Source: Arcobacter defluvii (lineage in GTDB: Bacteria; Campylobacterota; Campylobacteria; Campylobacterales; Arcobacteraceae). Taken from it: 64,000 bases of DNA. The DNA is taken from positions 1,674,001 through 1,738,000 of the forward strand of contig NZ_CP053835.1 in assembly GCF_013201725.1 (NCBI RefSeq), in the 5' to 3' direction. Positions 10,701 through 18,196 of the stretch are shown here, in pieces (the first letter of the stretch is position 1; the number at the start of each line of letters is the position of its first letter). The position numbers were made by a program, and so were the translations under genes. The notes under the pieces were generated by a model. It saw only the letters and a list, made by a program, of their open reading frames with translations. It was not told where the DNA came from and did no database searches.

Positions 10701-10866
10701 CTTTTTCTTTTGCCATATAAAAACCAGCAAATTCAAATTGGTGTTTCCATTGTAGTTGAAGTTTTATTTTTTGATTTTGAGTAGTTGCATAAGAATTTAA
10801 TGAGAAAATAAAAACAAAAAGAAAAAGAATACTTTTTAATCTCAATATAAACCTTTTATTATTCAA
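7774..10866 (-). CDS. NMT1-type and double Bac_3-type binding protein fused to GGDEF
   Basis: This is a large 1030-residue receptor. A signal peptide (residues 1-27) is followed by an NMT1/THI5-like periplasmic binding domain (about 33-270, LQLQWKHQFEFAGFYMAKEK). Two successive SBP_bac_3 domains come next (about 330-570 and 585-815, FTTPYFSSPFVIA in the second). One membrane segment (about 822-842), a short coiled coil and a GGDEF domain (865-1030) complete it. The GGDEF motif GRWGGEEFLII is intact, so it is a likely diguanylate cyclase. Three tandem periplasmic sensing modules on one chain suggest several ligands or layered control. It is the last signalling gene of a minus-strand series starting near 12.9 kb. 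A paralogue with one Bac_3 domain fewer lies at 28165-30837. Confidence 0.88.
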   Translation of the reverse strand: MNNKRFILRLKSILFLFVFIFSLNSYATTQNQKIKLQLQWKHQFEFAGFYMAKEKGFYQKFGIDVEFIESDGKTNITDKILNEENQIGVWGSGIINEWLNGKDVVFLANYFKRSPLALITKPEIRTPEDLVGKRVMIPFFDVSSASFQQMFKFFNISKDSLNIVEPNFKIPDFEKDNIDASSTFLPNEPYYFIKNGIPYNILDPNNYGVEFYDVNLFSSRKFVEQNSVLIKDFIEATNKGWDYALKNVDETVNVILEKYNTQNKTKDALIFEANESKKFILQKNYPLGSIDINKVKKISELYIELGFAPKRDNLEDLLFISNESTISLTNKEKAFLKDNPIIKVSNEINFPPFDFSIGGEPYGFSIDLLNLLSKKIGLKFEYVNGNWVELYNDFKDKKIDLLHTLSKTSQRENDGFFSEPYLWYQTHFIIRKDNPDIQNIEDLNGKILVVGKYWASEEYISKNYPKIKLLVVDSFEDMLEAVSKGEAYALIGENLIFKYLTKKRGFTNLKLSLPFDEFNSLERTSYRFLVSKDKPILNQLLNKGLKSLTFKELNELEEKWFGKENDIKEFDNSSIKLNEEEVVYLSKKRLIKMCVDPNWMPLERINENGLHEGISADLIKTMSHKLNLNIELVKTSSWKQSLDFIKNKECDILSLAMKTKEREEYLDFTTPYFSSPFVIATLDKELFVENIEHILDKKIALVKDYAFTEFLKKKYPNTKFVEVNNVKEGLTLLSEKKVFAFIDTLISIGYTIKENSFYNIKVAGKLDEKWELSIATRNDESILNKIFEKAVNSLSDNDKQIAYNKWFSIKFEQSVDYSMLWKILIPIFLLIFISTYWNRKLYSEKEKTKKALDSLKKLQDILEIKNFELQRISNTDKLTTLYNRHKLDEVLKYELSRFNRTNISFGLIILDIDFFKDVNDTFGHNIGDEVLVEISSLLKKNVRSSDILGRWGGEEFLIIAPDSKEKDLLLFAEKLRKEIENYNFGIVGKKTCSFGVTISKINDTETSIVNRADKALYIVKNSGRNKVQFL

Positions 10867-10936
10867 TAATTTTTATCAATTATATCTACTAAATGATAAA
10901 ACCATAATAATATCTTTTTTACATAAATTTTAGTTT

Positions 10937-11686
10937 CTAATTTTTTATAGTTAATCTATAACCAAAGCTATAAATATTTTCTATATTTAAAAGTGGTATT
11001 TTCTTTCTAAGTCTTGAAATAATATTTTTTAAATTAGAAATATCAGCCTGATTTGTAAAATCATCTTTCCATAGATAAGTTATTATTTCTTCATTTGTAT
11101 AGATTTTTTCTGGGTATTTTAAAAGTAATTCTATTAAATAAAACTCTTTTTTTGTTAACTTTATAACTTTATCTTTTAAACTTAATTGTTTTAACTCTTT
11201 ATTCCAAAATAAATCTTTATCAATTTCTACTAAATTTGAAATTTTAATATCTTTTTTATATTTTAATTCATAAATATTTTTTGATATTTTATAGATTACT
11301 TCTAAAAAATTGTTATAGTCAATAGGTTTTAAAATAAATTGAGAAATTCCAATATTTACAAGTTCCATCAAATAGTCAGCTTCATTGTGAGCAGATAAAA
11401 CAATAACTTTTTGTTTATCATTTAATTTATAAATATTTTTTATCAATTCAATTCCATTCATATTTGGCATTTGAATATCAGTAATTACTAAATCATAATA
11501 ATTTTTATCTAATTTATAGTTTTCACTATATTTAAAAAAACCTTCTTTACCATCAACAGCAATATCAACTTTTTCAAATATATCTCCTAGTAAAAAACCC
11601 ATCTCTTTTATTATATTTTCATCATCTTCAACAAATAAAACCGATATTTTTTTACCATATTCTTCTAAGGAGATATAATTTATCAA
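10937..11686 (-). CDS. OmpR/PhoB-type response regulator
   Basis: This 249-residue protein joins a receiver domain (about residues 13-125) to a winged-helix DNA-binding domain (about 150-248). The acidic pair is in FVEDDEN, the phosphoacceptor is D70 in VITDIQMPNMNG, and the conserved lysine is in FILKPID. The effector domain shows LTKKEFYLIELLL and ends in YSFGYRLTI, typical of OmpR family wings. It lies 10 bases downstream of the CheA-like gene and 70 bases upstream of the sensor-cyclase gene, so all three are probably co-transcribed. Its phosphodonor is unclear, since the adjacent CheA-like protein lacks an Hpt domain. Confidence 0.88.
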   Translation of the reverse strand: MINYISLEEYGKKISVLFVEDDENIIKEMGFLLGDIFEKVDIAVDGKEGFFKYSENYKLDKNYYDLVITDIQMPNMNGIELIKNIYKLNDKQKVIVLSAHNEADYLMELVNIGISQFILKPIDYNNFLEVIYKISKNIYELKYKKDIKISNLVEIDKDLFWNKELKQLSLKDKVIKLTKKEFYLIELLLKYPEKIYTNEEIITYLWKDDFTNQADISNLKNIISRLRKKIPLLNIENIYSFGYRLTIKN

Positions 11687-11696
11687 AATTTTTCCT

Positions 11697-12734
11697 TTAA
11701 TGAGCCTCTAAAATAGTTTTTACATCAATTATTATACCAATACTTCCATCACCTCGAACTGTTGCACCAGCAACACTATCCACTTTTCTGAAGTTCGTTT
11801 CTATAGTTTTTAAAACTACTTGTTGTTGTTGTAGAAATTCATCGATTAAAAATGCTGCTTTTTGACCTTGTGATTTTACAATTATTAAAAGTCCATCTTC
11901 TAGTTTTTTTGATTTTGGTGTTATATTAAAATACTCATATAATTTTATTATAGGAATAAACTCATTTCTTAACATCAATAACTGGCTACTTCCATCCCCA
12001 ACATATTTAATCATATCTTTTGTTGGCTGTATTGATTCTACTATTGAAGCAGTTGGAAGAATAAATATACTATTTCCAATTTTAATATTTAATCCATCTA
12101 ATATAGAATGAGTTAAAGGAATAATAATTGAAACTTTTGTTCCAACTTTTTCTACACTCTCAATTTCTAAGTTTCCATTAAATTTAGAAATATTTTCTTT
12201 TAATTCACTTATGTTTTCAATATCTTCTTTATCTACTATATCCCCATCATCAACAACTGAAAATGAGATTTGTCCATTTAATTGTTCAATAACTACTTTT
12301 ACTATTGCTTCTTCATTTTTATCGTTTAAAACTCTTTGATCTACTGTTTCTATTCCAAATAAAACAGCATTTGAAATAAGTTTTTTTATCAATAAATCTA
12401 ATTGCTCAATTAAAGATTTATCAACCTTGATTTCTCCTCCAACTAATTGAAGTTTTACTTTTTTATTTTGTGGAACTATTTGTTTTAAATAATCAGCATA
12501 TATTTCATACATTGTTCCAAATTTAATCATTCTTATTTCTGTAGCATAATCTTGAAGTTCAACAATATGCCTTTGCAAAAGAGTAATTTTTTCTATTAAA
12601 CTCTTTTTTTCATCGCTTGAAGGTAGATTTTCTACTGATTGAGCCATCATAGAATTTGTTATTACTAAATCCCCTACTTTATTTAAAAGTTTTTCCAATT
12701 TTTGTAAATCAACTGTTACATTTGTATTTGTCAT
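11697..12734 (-). CDS. CheA-like protein lacking Hpt and ATP lid, with CheW domain
   Basis: This 345-residue protein aligns by eye with the middle and end of CheA. The P3-like dimerisation helices are at about residues 5-65 (LEKLLNKVGDLVITNS), the remnant P4 kinase domain at about 70-205, and the CheW-like P5 domain at about 206-345. The P1 histidine phosphotransfer and P2 domains are missing. In P4 the N-box reads LISNAVLFGIE, where CheA usually has NxxDHGIE. The G1 box is DDGDI rather than DDGRG, and the region holding the F box and GRGVGMD is deleted. It is therefore probably a non-catalytic array or adaptor protein. It sits between a small lipoprotein gene and an OmpR-type regulator gene. 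Confidence 0.8.
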   Translation of the reverse strand: MTNTNVTVDLQKLEKLLNKVGDLVITNSMMAQSVENLPSSDEKKSLIEKITLLQRHIVELQDYATEIRMIKFGTMYEIYADYLKQIVPQNKKVKLQLVGGEIKVDKSLIEQLDLLIKKLISNAVLFGIETVDQRVLNDKNEEAIVKVVIEQLNGQISFSVVDDGDIVDKEDIENISELKENISKFNGNLEIESVEKVGTKVSIIIPLTHSILDGLNIKIGNSIFILPTASIVESIQPTKDMIKYVGDGSSQLLMLRNEFIPIIKLYEYFNITPKSKKLEDGLLIIVKSQGQKAAFLIDEFLQQQQVVLKTIETNFRKVDSVAGATVRGDGSIGIIIDVKTILEAH

Positions 12735-12758
12735 TTTTCTCTCTTGTTTTTAATTTTT

Positions 12759-12923
12759 TTAAATACATTGAGCTTTATCTTCATAATTGCCACTTCTCAA
12801 ATTTAGCACTTTATTGACTTTGTAAATTTTACCTTCTTTTTTACAAATCTCTTCTGTAACTTGATTTTGAGTACAACCTAAGAATAAACAATTAATAAGA
12901 AGAATAAGAAATAAGTTTTTCAT
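12759..12923 (-). CDS. Small predicted lipoprotein (54 residues)
   Basis: The frame encodes 54 residues starting MKNLFLILLINCLFLGC, a short signal sequence ending in a lipobox (LFLGC), so the mature protein would be about 38 residues anchored by C17. Two further cysteines lie in the mature part (EEICKKEGK and the C-terminal AQCI) and could form a disulfide. A strong AAAGGAG sits six bases upstream of the ATG. The stop is 24 bases before the CheA-like gene, which suggests the first gene of that operon. Function is unknown. Confidence 0.7.
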   Translation of the reverse strand: MKNLFLILLINCLFLGCTQNQVTEEICKKEGKIYKVNKVLNLRSGNYEDKAQCI

Positions 12924-13062
12924 GCTAGCTCCTTTGACTATATATCTTATTATACTATTAATTTTTATAAAAAAATAATATTTTATGAAAATTACTCATA
13001 ATTCTGTATATTTTGTATTTAATTAGATAAAATCTATATAATCAAAACAGTATTGGACAAAA

Positions 13063-14115
13063 ATGGGTGAGAATAATAATATATTTATAAATTTAAGTGA
13101 TGTTATAAATAATACTATTGAAGGTATTTTAGTAATTGAAGAAGGTTTTATAAAAAATATCAATCATTCTTTACTTGAAATTTTAGGATATGAAAATAAA
13201 GAAGAATTGATTGATAAATTAGCCACAGGGATATTAATCCCAACATCAAAAGAAAAATTTATAAAATATAATGAAAAACTTTTTCAAGAAATCTCTTTAA
13301 TCACAAAAGATGGAAATATTATCCCTGTAATTATTAAAATCAAAAATGTACAATATAAAGATAAAGAATATAAAATGGTTTTTATTTTAGATTTAAGTGA
13401 ATTAAAAGAGAAAGAAAAAATGGTAATTCGCCAATCTAAACTTTCTGCAATGGGAGAAATGCTTTCTATGATTGCTCATCAATGGAGACAACCTTTATCA
13501 ACAATATCAACTATGATTACTAGAATAAAATTAAAAAATGAAATAAACAAACTTGATAAAATTTTTTTAGATACTATTTTAAATGATATAAATAAATATA
13601 TTCAATATATGTCCACAACAATAGATGATTTTAGAAATTTTTTTACAATTGATTCTAAAAAAGAATTAATAACTCTAAATGAAATAGTTATAATTACTCA
13701 TAAAATGCTTGAAAAAACTTTTTTATCTCAAAATATAAAAATTGAAATAAAAGATAAAAAACTTTCAAAATTAAATCTTCCAAAAAATGAATTAATTCAA
13801 ATAATATTAAACATATTAAATAATTCAAAAGATGCTATTTTAGAAAAAAATATAGAAAATCCTTTGATAAGTATTTCTTTTAATCAAAATAAAAAAGAAC
13901 AAAAAATTTTTATAGAAGACAATGCTGGAGGAATTGATGAAAATATAATATCAAAAATCTTTAATCCATATTTTTCAACAAAAAATAAAAAAAATGGTTC
14001 TGGATTAGGACTTTATATTTGTAAAAATATTTTAGAAAAGGATAATTTAGGTGATATTTTTGTAGAAAATAAAAAAAATGGTGTCTTATTTACTATCATA
14101 ATAAATAAAAATTAA
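13063..14115 (+). CDS. Cytoplasmic PAS histidine kinase, orphan
   Basis: This 350-residue soluble histidine kinase has a PAS domain at about residues 8-115. The dimerisation/phosphoacceptor helix contains IAHQWRQPLS (about 138-147). The HATPase domain has an N box (LNNSKDAI), G1 EDNAGGID and G2 GSGLGLYICKN. No membrane segment or signal peptide is present, so it senses a cytoplasmic cue or an internal ligand such as a redox cofactor. It is transcribed alone, divergent from the lipoprotein/CheA-like operon and convergent with the next kinase (6 bases between stops). No receiver gene shares its strand nearby, so its partner is unknown. Confidence 0.88.
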   Translation: MGENNNIFINLSDVINNTIEGILVIEEGFIKNINHSLLEILGYENKEELIDKLATGILIPTSKEKFIKYNEKLFQEISLITKDGNIIPVIIKIKNVQYKDKEYKMVFILDLSELKEKEKMVIRQSKLSAMGEMLSMIAHQWRQPLSTISTMITRIKLKNEINKLDKIFLDTILNDINKYIQYMSTTIDDFRNFFTIDSKKELITLNEIVIITHKMLEKTFLSQNIKIEIKDKKLSKLNLPKNELIQIILNILNNSKDAILEKNIENPLISISFNQNKKEQKIFIEDNAGGIDENIISKIFNPYFSTKNKKNGSGLGLYICKNILEKDNLGDIFVENKKNGVLFTIIINKN

Positions 14116-14121
14116 TACTAT

Positions 14122-15768
14122 TTATAAAGGAATAGTTATTATAAAATTAGCACCGTTATACTCTTTTTTATTATAAATAAAATTTTCATTTACTGCAATT
14201 ATTTTACCATTGAAATGTTTTTCTATAATCTCTTTTGACATAAAAAGTCCTATTCCAGTACCTTTATCAGAACCTTTTGTTGTAAAATAGGGATCAAAAA
14301 TCTTTTCTAAAATTGTTGGTTCTATTCCATTTGCATTATCTTTTAATGAAATATAAGCTTCATTTTTTTCTTTTTTAATAGTTATAAATATAAATCTTTC
14401 TTCATAAGGTAATTTTTCTAATTCATCTCTTGCATTATTTAAAATATTTATAAAAACTTGAACTAATTCATTTTCAAAACCAAAAACAAAAACATCATCA
14501 CAATCTTCAATAACTTGAATAGATCTACTTGTAAATCTTGAAGTTGTAAGCTTTAAAGTTTTATGAATAATTTCTTTTACATTGAATTTATCTTTTATTT
14601 TATCAATTTTATAAAAATCTCTAAAATCATCAATAGTATTTGATAAAAATTGTGTACTATTCATAATATTTTCTATAGCTTCATCTAAAATTTCATCAGT
14701 TAAAGTGTGATACTCTTTATTTAATTTTATTCCACTTGCACTTGTGCTAATAAAACTTAAAGGTTGTCTCCATTGATGCGCTATATTTTCAATCATTTCA
14801 CCCATTGAAGCCATTTTTGATTGTTGAAAAAGCATATTATCTTTTTGCCTATTTTGTTCTACTTCTTCTTCTATCTCTTTTTTTAAATTATCATTTAATT
14901 TTTTTAATTCATAAGTTTTTTCTACAACTTTTTTTTCAAGATTTTTATTTAATAAAGTTAATTTACTATCCATTAACTCAAGTTTTACAATATCTTTTTC
15001 TAATTCTCTATTAGAAATTTCTAATTGTTTTTCATCTTTTTCTATCTTATCTAACATATTATTTATATCTTTTGATAAAACACCTAATTCATCTTTTCTT
15101 GAAATATCAGCTCTTTGATTTCTTGTTCCTGTTGCGGTTTGTTTAGCAATTTTCATCAAAGTATATAAATCTTTTGTTATATTTTTCGCTAAAAAGTATG
15201 CAAAGATATATCCAACAATTATTGCAATATTAATAAAAAACAATCCTTCTTTAAAAATTTCTTCTATATTTTGAGAGTTTATATTTTGATTTAAAGCAAC
15301 TCTAACCCAGCCGATATGTTGATTTTCTCTAAAAACAGGAGAAATATAGTCTAAAATTTTATTATTTTGAATAAGCATTTTTGATTCAATCTTTTTTGAA
15401 TCAAAAAAATCTGTACTTAATTTATCAGATAGATATAAATTTATTTTTTCTTCTTGAGTATGAGCTAAAATTTTTCCATTTTTATTTATAATCATCGCAT
15501 ATTCTAAATTTGGATATTTTGAGATTGAAGAGATCAACTCTTCTAAACCAACATAATCATTTGATAAAATCCAAGATACAGAGTTTCTCACAATCATTTT
15601 TGTTAAACTTGTAACTTGTTCATTACTTTGATTTTTTAAAAATTCTTTTTGTTCACTAATCAAATCATAAACAAAAATACTCATCAAAAATACATGAGTA
15701 AGAGTAACAGTTATTATCAATCTTCTTTTAATAGAATGGCTATAAAAAGCTTTTATTTTATCTATCAT
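14122..15768 (-). CDS. Membrane histidine kinase with periplasmic sensor and HAMP
   Basis: The protein has 548 residues. Two membrane segments (about 16-37 and 178-199) flank a periplasmic cache-like region (YAMIINKNGKILAHT). A HAMP domain (about 197-250) and a long coiled coil (about 245-325) follow. The kinase core has IAHQWRQPLSF as phosphoacceptor, then DNANGIEP and GTGIGLFMS ATP-binding boxes. Its start codon overlaps the stop of the PhnD-like binding protein by four bases, a sign of translational coupling. The operon order regulator, binding protein, kinase suggests that the kinase reads the state of the binding protein in the periplasm. Confidence 0.9.
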   Translation of the reverse strand: MIDKIKAFYSHSIKRRLIITVTLTHVFLMSIFVYDLISEQKEFLKNQSNEQVTSLTKMIVRNSVSWILSNDYVGLEELISSISKYPNLEYAMIINKNGKILAHTQEEKINLYLSDKLSTDFFDSKKIESKMLIQNNKILDYISPVFRENQHIGWVRVALNQNINSQNIEEIFKEGLFFINIAIIVGYIFAYFLAKNITKDLYTLMKIAKQTATGTRNQRADISRKDELGVLSKDINNMLDKIEKDEKQLEISNRELEKDIVKLELMDSKLTLLNKNLEKKVVEKTYELKKLNDNLKKEIEEEVEQNRQKDNMLFQQSKMASMGEMIENIAHQWRQPLSFISTSASGIKLNKEYHTLTDEILDEAIENIMNSTQFLSNTIDDFRDFYKIDKIKDKFNVKEIIHKTLKLTTSRFTSRSIQVIEDCDDVFVFGFENELVQVFINILNNARDELEKLPYEERFIFITIKKEKNEAYISLKDNANGIEPTILEKIFDPYFTTKGSDKGTGIGLFMSKEIIEKHFNGKIIAVNENFIYNKKEYNGANFIITIPL

Positions 15769-16664
15769 TTTATTACTCTTATATCTTTTTCAAACTTATT
15801 TATAAAATCTTTTACTTCATCATAAGTTTCACTATTTGCTTTTTCAAAATGTGTTAAATTGATTTTTTTAAGTATTAACATACCTTTGCTATCTAAATGC
15901 ATGTTAAATAATAAATTACCAATTCTATTTATCAATTCTTCGGGAACATCATTTCGTGCAACTAAACCATTATTTGGTAAACTTTTAGTTTCCCATAATA
16001 CCTTCAATTCATTTGCAATATTTGGTCTATCTTTTTTAAAAATTTCCCAAGGTTGAGTCCACGTTGCTCCTAAATCTGTTGCTTTTAAATAAACACTCAT
16101 TATAGCAGATTCTTGAGAACCAACATAAATGTTCTTTAAATCTTTATTTATATCTATTCCATTTTCATATAAAAAATATTGAGGTAACATAGTTGCAGCG
16201 AGTGCAGTTGAAGCAGGATAACTAATCTTTTTATCTTTTAAATCTTTAAAATCTATTATATTGCTATCTTTTCTTACAATAATTATCCCTTTAAATTTTT
16301 CATCATCTGCCATCTTTCCAAAAATTTTGTAACCATAATCTAAAGATTTTAATGTTTGATAAGGATTTGGTAAAGCAAAGGCAAAATGTCTTAAAGATAA
16401 TTTTTCATTGAAAGAGTCATAATTTCTCGAAGCTTCTAGCTGAATAGTTATATCTTTTAAATTTTCATTTAAATAATCCACTAAAGGTTGATATACTTCA
16501 AATAAATGCTTTGGATTATGTAAAGGATGAACACCTAAAATATAAATTTTTTTATCTAATACTTTATTTTTCTGATAAGTTGGAGAATAGTTATTTGACG
16601 TATCCTCACATCCATTTAAAAAAAATAAAATTACTATAAAGACTATTATATTTAGTTTTTTCAT
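15765..16664 (-). CDS. PhnD-like substrate-binding lipoprotein
   Basis: This 299-residue lipoprotein has a signal sequence and lipobox (FFLNGC, C19). It belongs by eye to the PhnD/phosphate-phosphonate binding-protein family: HPLHNPKHLFEVYQPLVDYL at the start, RHFAFALPNPYQTL, and the KGIIIVRKDSNI then DLKDKKISYP hinge. No permease or ATPase genes are nearby, and the gene overlaps the kinase gene by four bases. A sensory role with that kinase is more likely than transport. PhnD-like proteins bind phosphonates, phosphite or other oxyanions, and the ligand here cannot be assigned. Confidence 0.85.
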   Translation of the reverse strand: MKKLNIIVFIVILFFLNGCEDTSNNYSPTYQKNKVLDKKIYILGVHPLHNPKHLFEVYQPLVDYLNENLKDITIQLEASRNYDSFNEKLSLRHFAFALPNPYQTLKSLDYGYKIFGKMADDEKFKGIIIVRKDSNIIDFKDLKDKKISYPASTALAATMLPQYFLYENGIDINKDLKNIYVGSQESAIMSVYLKATDLGATWTQPWEIFKKDRPNIANELKVLWETKSLPNNGLVARNDVPEELINRIGNLLFNMHLDSKGMLILKKINLTHFEKANSETYDEVKDFINKFEKDIRVIK

Positions 16665-16706
16665 ATTAAGGATTATTATATAGTAATTTTAAGAAAAAGT
16701 AAAAAA

Positions 16707-17399
16707 TCAAATAGTATTTAAAATATATCCTCTATTTGAAAAATTTCTAATAAATGTATCATCTGTTTTTTCTCTTAAATGATTAATTACATTTCGTAAA
16801 GAATAGATAGAAAAAACTTTTCCTTTCCAAACTATTGAAGAAATCTCTTCATAAGTAACTAAACTATTAGGATTTTCAGCCAATAATTTAACTAACTTTT
16901 TTTCTGTTCTTGTAAGTTTTATAATCTTTTTACCCTGAAATAACTCTTCTCTTGTTAAATCAAAATAATATCCATTTTCAAATTGCACTTTTTTATTACT
17001 ATCTAAAAAATTTAAACAAAGTTCAATTGTATTAAATAAAAAATCTTTATTTATTGGTTTTTTTAAAATAGAATAAACATTGATTATTTTATACAAAGAT
17101 AAATCATCTTCACTAACATCTTCTTTCAATAAAATTATAGGTATATTAAAATTATAAGATTTTGTTAATTTAAATACATCCAAAAACTTTTTTAAATCAT
17201 TTTTACTATTATCAAAAATAATTACATCAAAACTATTAATATCACTATTTAATAAATAAAATTTATTGTTCTCAAAAAAATTTAGTTTAAAGTTTGAATT
17301 AACCTTTTTTTTCAACTCATTTATAAAAATTATATCATCGCTGATTACTAATATTGATTTATTTTTTTTATCATTTGTATCTATAAATATTGTATCCAT
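16707..17399 (-). CDS. OmpR-type response regulator with divergent receiver
   Basis: This 230-residue protein has an N-terminal receiver-like domain (about residues 14-120) and a C-terminal winged helix (about 135-230). The acidic pair (SDD) and a probable phosphoacceptor D63 (IIFDNSKND) are present, and the conserved lysine is in ILKKPI. The rest of the receiver is divergent: the MP motif after the aspartate is absent. The effector domain has LTRTEKKLVKLLA and ends FSNRGYILNTI. It is the first gene of the regulator/binding protein/kinase operon. No other receiver gene sits with the kinase, so they are probably a pair. Confidence 0.82.
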   Translation of the reverse strand: MDTIFIDTNDKKNKSILVISDDIIFINELKKKVNSNFKLNFFENNKFYLLNSDINSFDVIIFDNSKNDLKKFLDVFKLTKSYNFNIPIILLKEDVSEDDLSLYKIINVYSILKKPINKDFLFNTIELCLNFLDSNKKVQFENGYYFDLTREELFQGKKIIKLTRTEKKLVKLLAENPNSLVTYEEISSIVWKGKVFSIYSLRNVINHLREKTDDTFIRNFSNRGYILNTI

Positions 17400-17512
17400 T
17401 TAGCAAAAATCCTTATTAAATTAATTATAATAAGTATTTTAATAGAAAATGGTATTATAAAGGTATCATTTTTATTATTTTTTATTTTCTAGAAGCTCTA
17501 TATATGCAGATA

Positions 17513-17546
17513 TGTAGCCTTTTAAATTATTATTTAAAAGGCTACA
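17513..17546. terminator. Strong hairpin, probable terminator of the nitroreductase operon
   Basis: Two 15-base arms (TGTAGCCTTTTAAAT and its exact complement) are separated by a four-base loop, five bases after the nitroreductase stop. No long T run follows on the minus strand, so termination may be partial. Confidence 0.65.
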
Positions 17547-17550
17547 AAGA

Positions 17551-18186
17551 TTATTTTATAAATTCAACTACTTCATCAAAAGCTAATCTCATTTGACTAG
17601 ATTGTGGATTTATTCTATATCCAAAAGGTAAAACTAAAGATAATTGATATTTTTTAGTATCAAGTCCTAAAATTTCTTCAACTTTTGCTTTATCAAATCC
17701 TTCAATAGGACAAGAATCTATTCCTTTAATTGCAGCTGCTGTCATCATATTTGCAGCTGCAAATGCTGTTTGTTTAGCTGTCCAAGCAAAAACATTTTCA
17801 TCACTATCTAAAACTTTTGTAACTGTTAAATGGTCTTTATATAATTTATTATAAAAATCTTTTTTCTCTTGAGGCATTTCACGTCTTCCAAATCTTAAAG
17901 CAGGTATCCCAGATTCTGGTTTTACACTTTCAATTCCAGCTAAAACAACAACTAAATGAGAACAAGTTGTAATTTGTGGTTGATCCCAACAAGCAGGTCT
18001 TAATTTTGCTTTTAACTCTTCATTTGTGATAACTAAAAACTTCCAAGCTTCCATACCAAAAGAACTCGGACTTTTTCTTCCCGCTTCTAAAATAAATTTC
18101 ATATCCTCATCACTAATTTTTTTAGTCTCATCAAAAATCTTACAAGCATGTCTAAAATCCATAGCTTCCATAAATGTTTTTTCCAT
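17551..18186 (-). CDS. NAD(P)H-dependent nitroreductase (NfsB-like)
   Basis: This 211-residue flavoprotein is of the nitroreductase family. The FMN-binding start RHACKIFDETKKISDEDM (residues 12-29) is clear, as are GRKSPSSFGMEAWKFLV (35-51) and the C-terminal LVLPFGYRI segment. Such enzymes reduce nitroaromatics and quinones with FMN. It is the last gene of a five-gene minus-strand operon of quinone- and electrophile-handling enzymes. It follows the DMT transporter gene by 10 bases. B. subtilis YodC, a nitroreductase under the HxlR-type regulator YodB, is a useful functional analogue. Confidence 0.88.
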   Translation of the reverse strand: MEKTFMEAMDFRHACKIFDETKKISDEDMKFILEAGRKSPSSFGMEAWKFLVITNEELKAKLRPACWDQPQITTCSHLVVVLAGIESVKPESGIPALRFGRREMPQEKKDFYNKLYKDHLTVTKVLDSDENVFAWTAKQTAFAAANMMTAAAIKGIDSCPIEGFDKAKVEEILGLDTKKYQLSLVLPFGYRINPQSSQMRLAFDEVVEFIK

Positions 18187-18196
18187 AATTATCCTT

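Noticed and set aside
11697-12734. Functional chemotaxis kinase
   Set aside because: No phosphotransfer domain and key ATP-binding motifs are lost.
15765-16664. Phosphonate ABC transporter operon
   Set aside because: No permease or ATPase; the gene is instead coupled to a histidine kinase.
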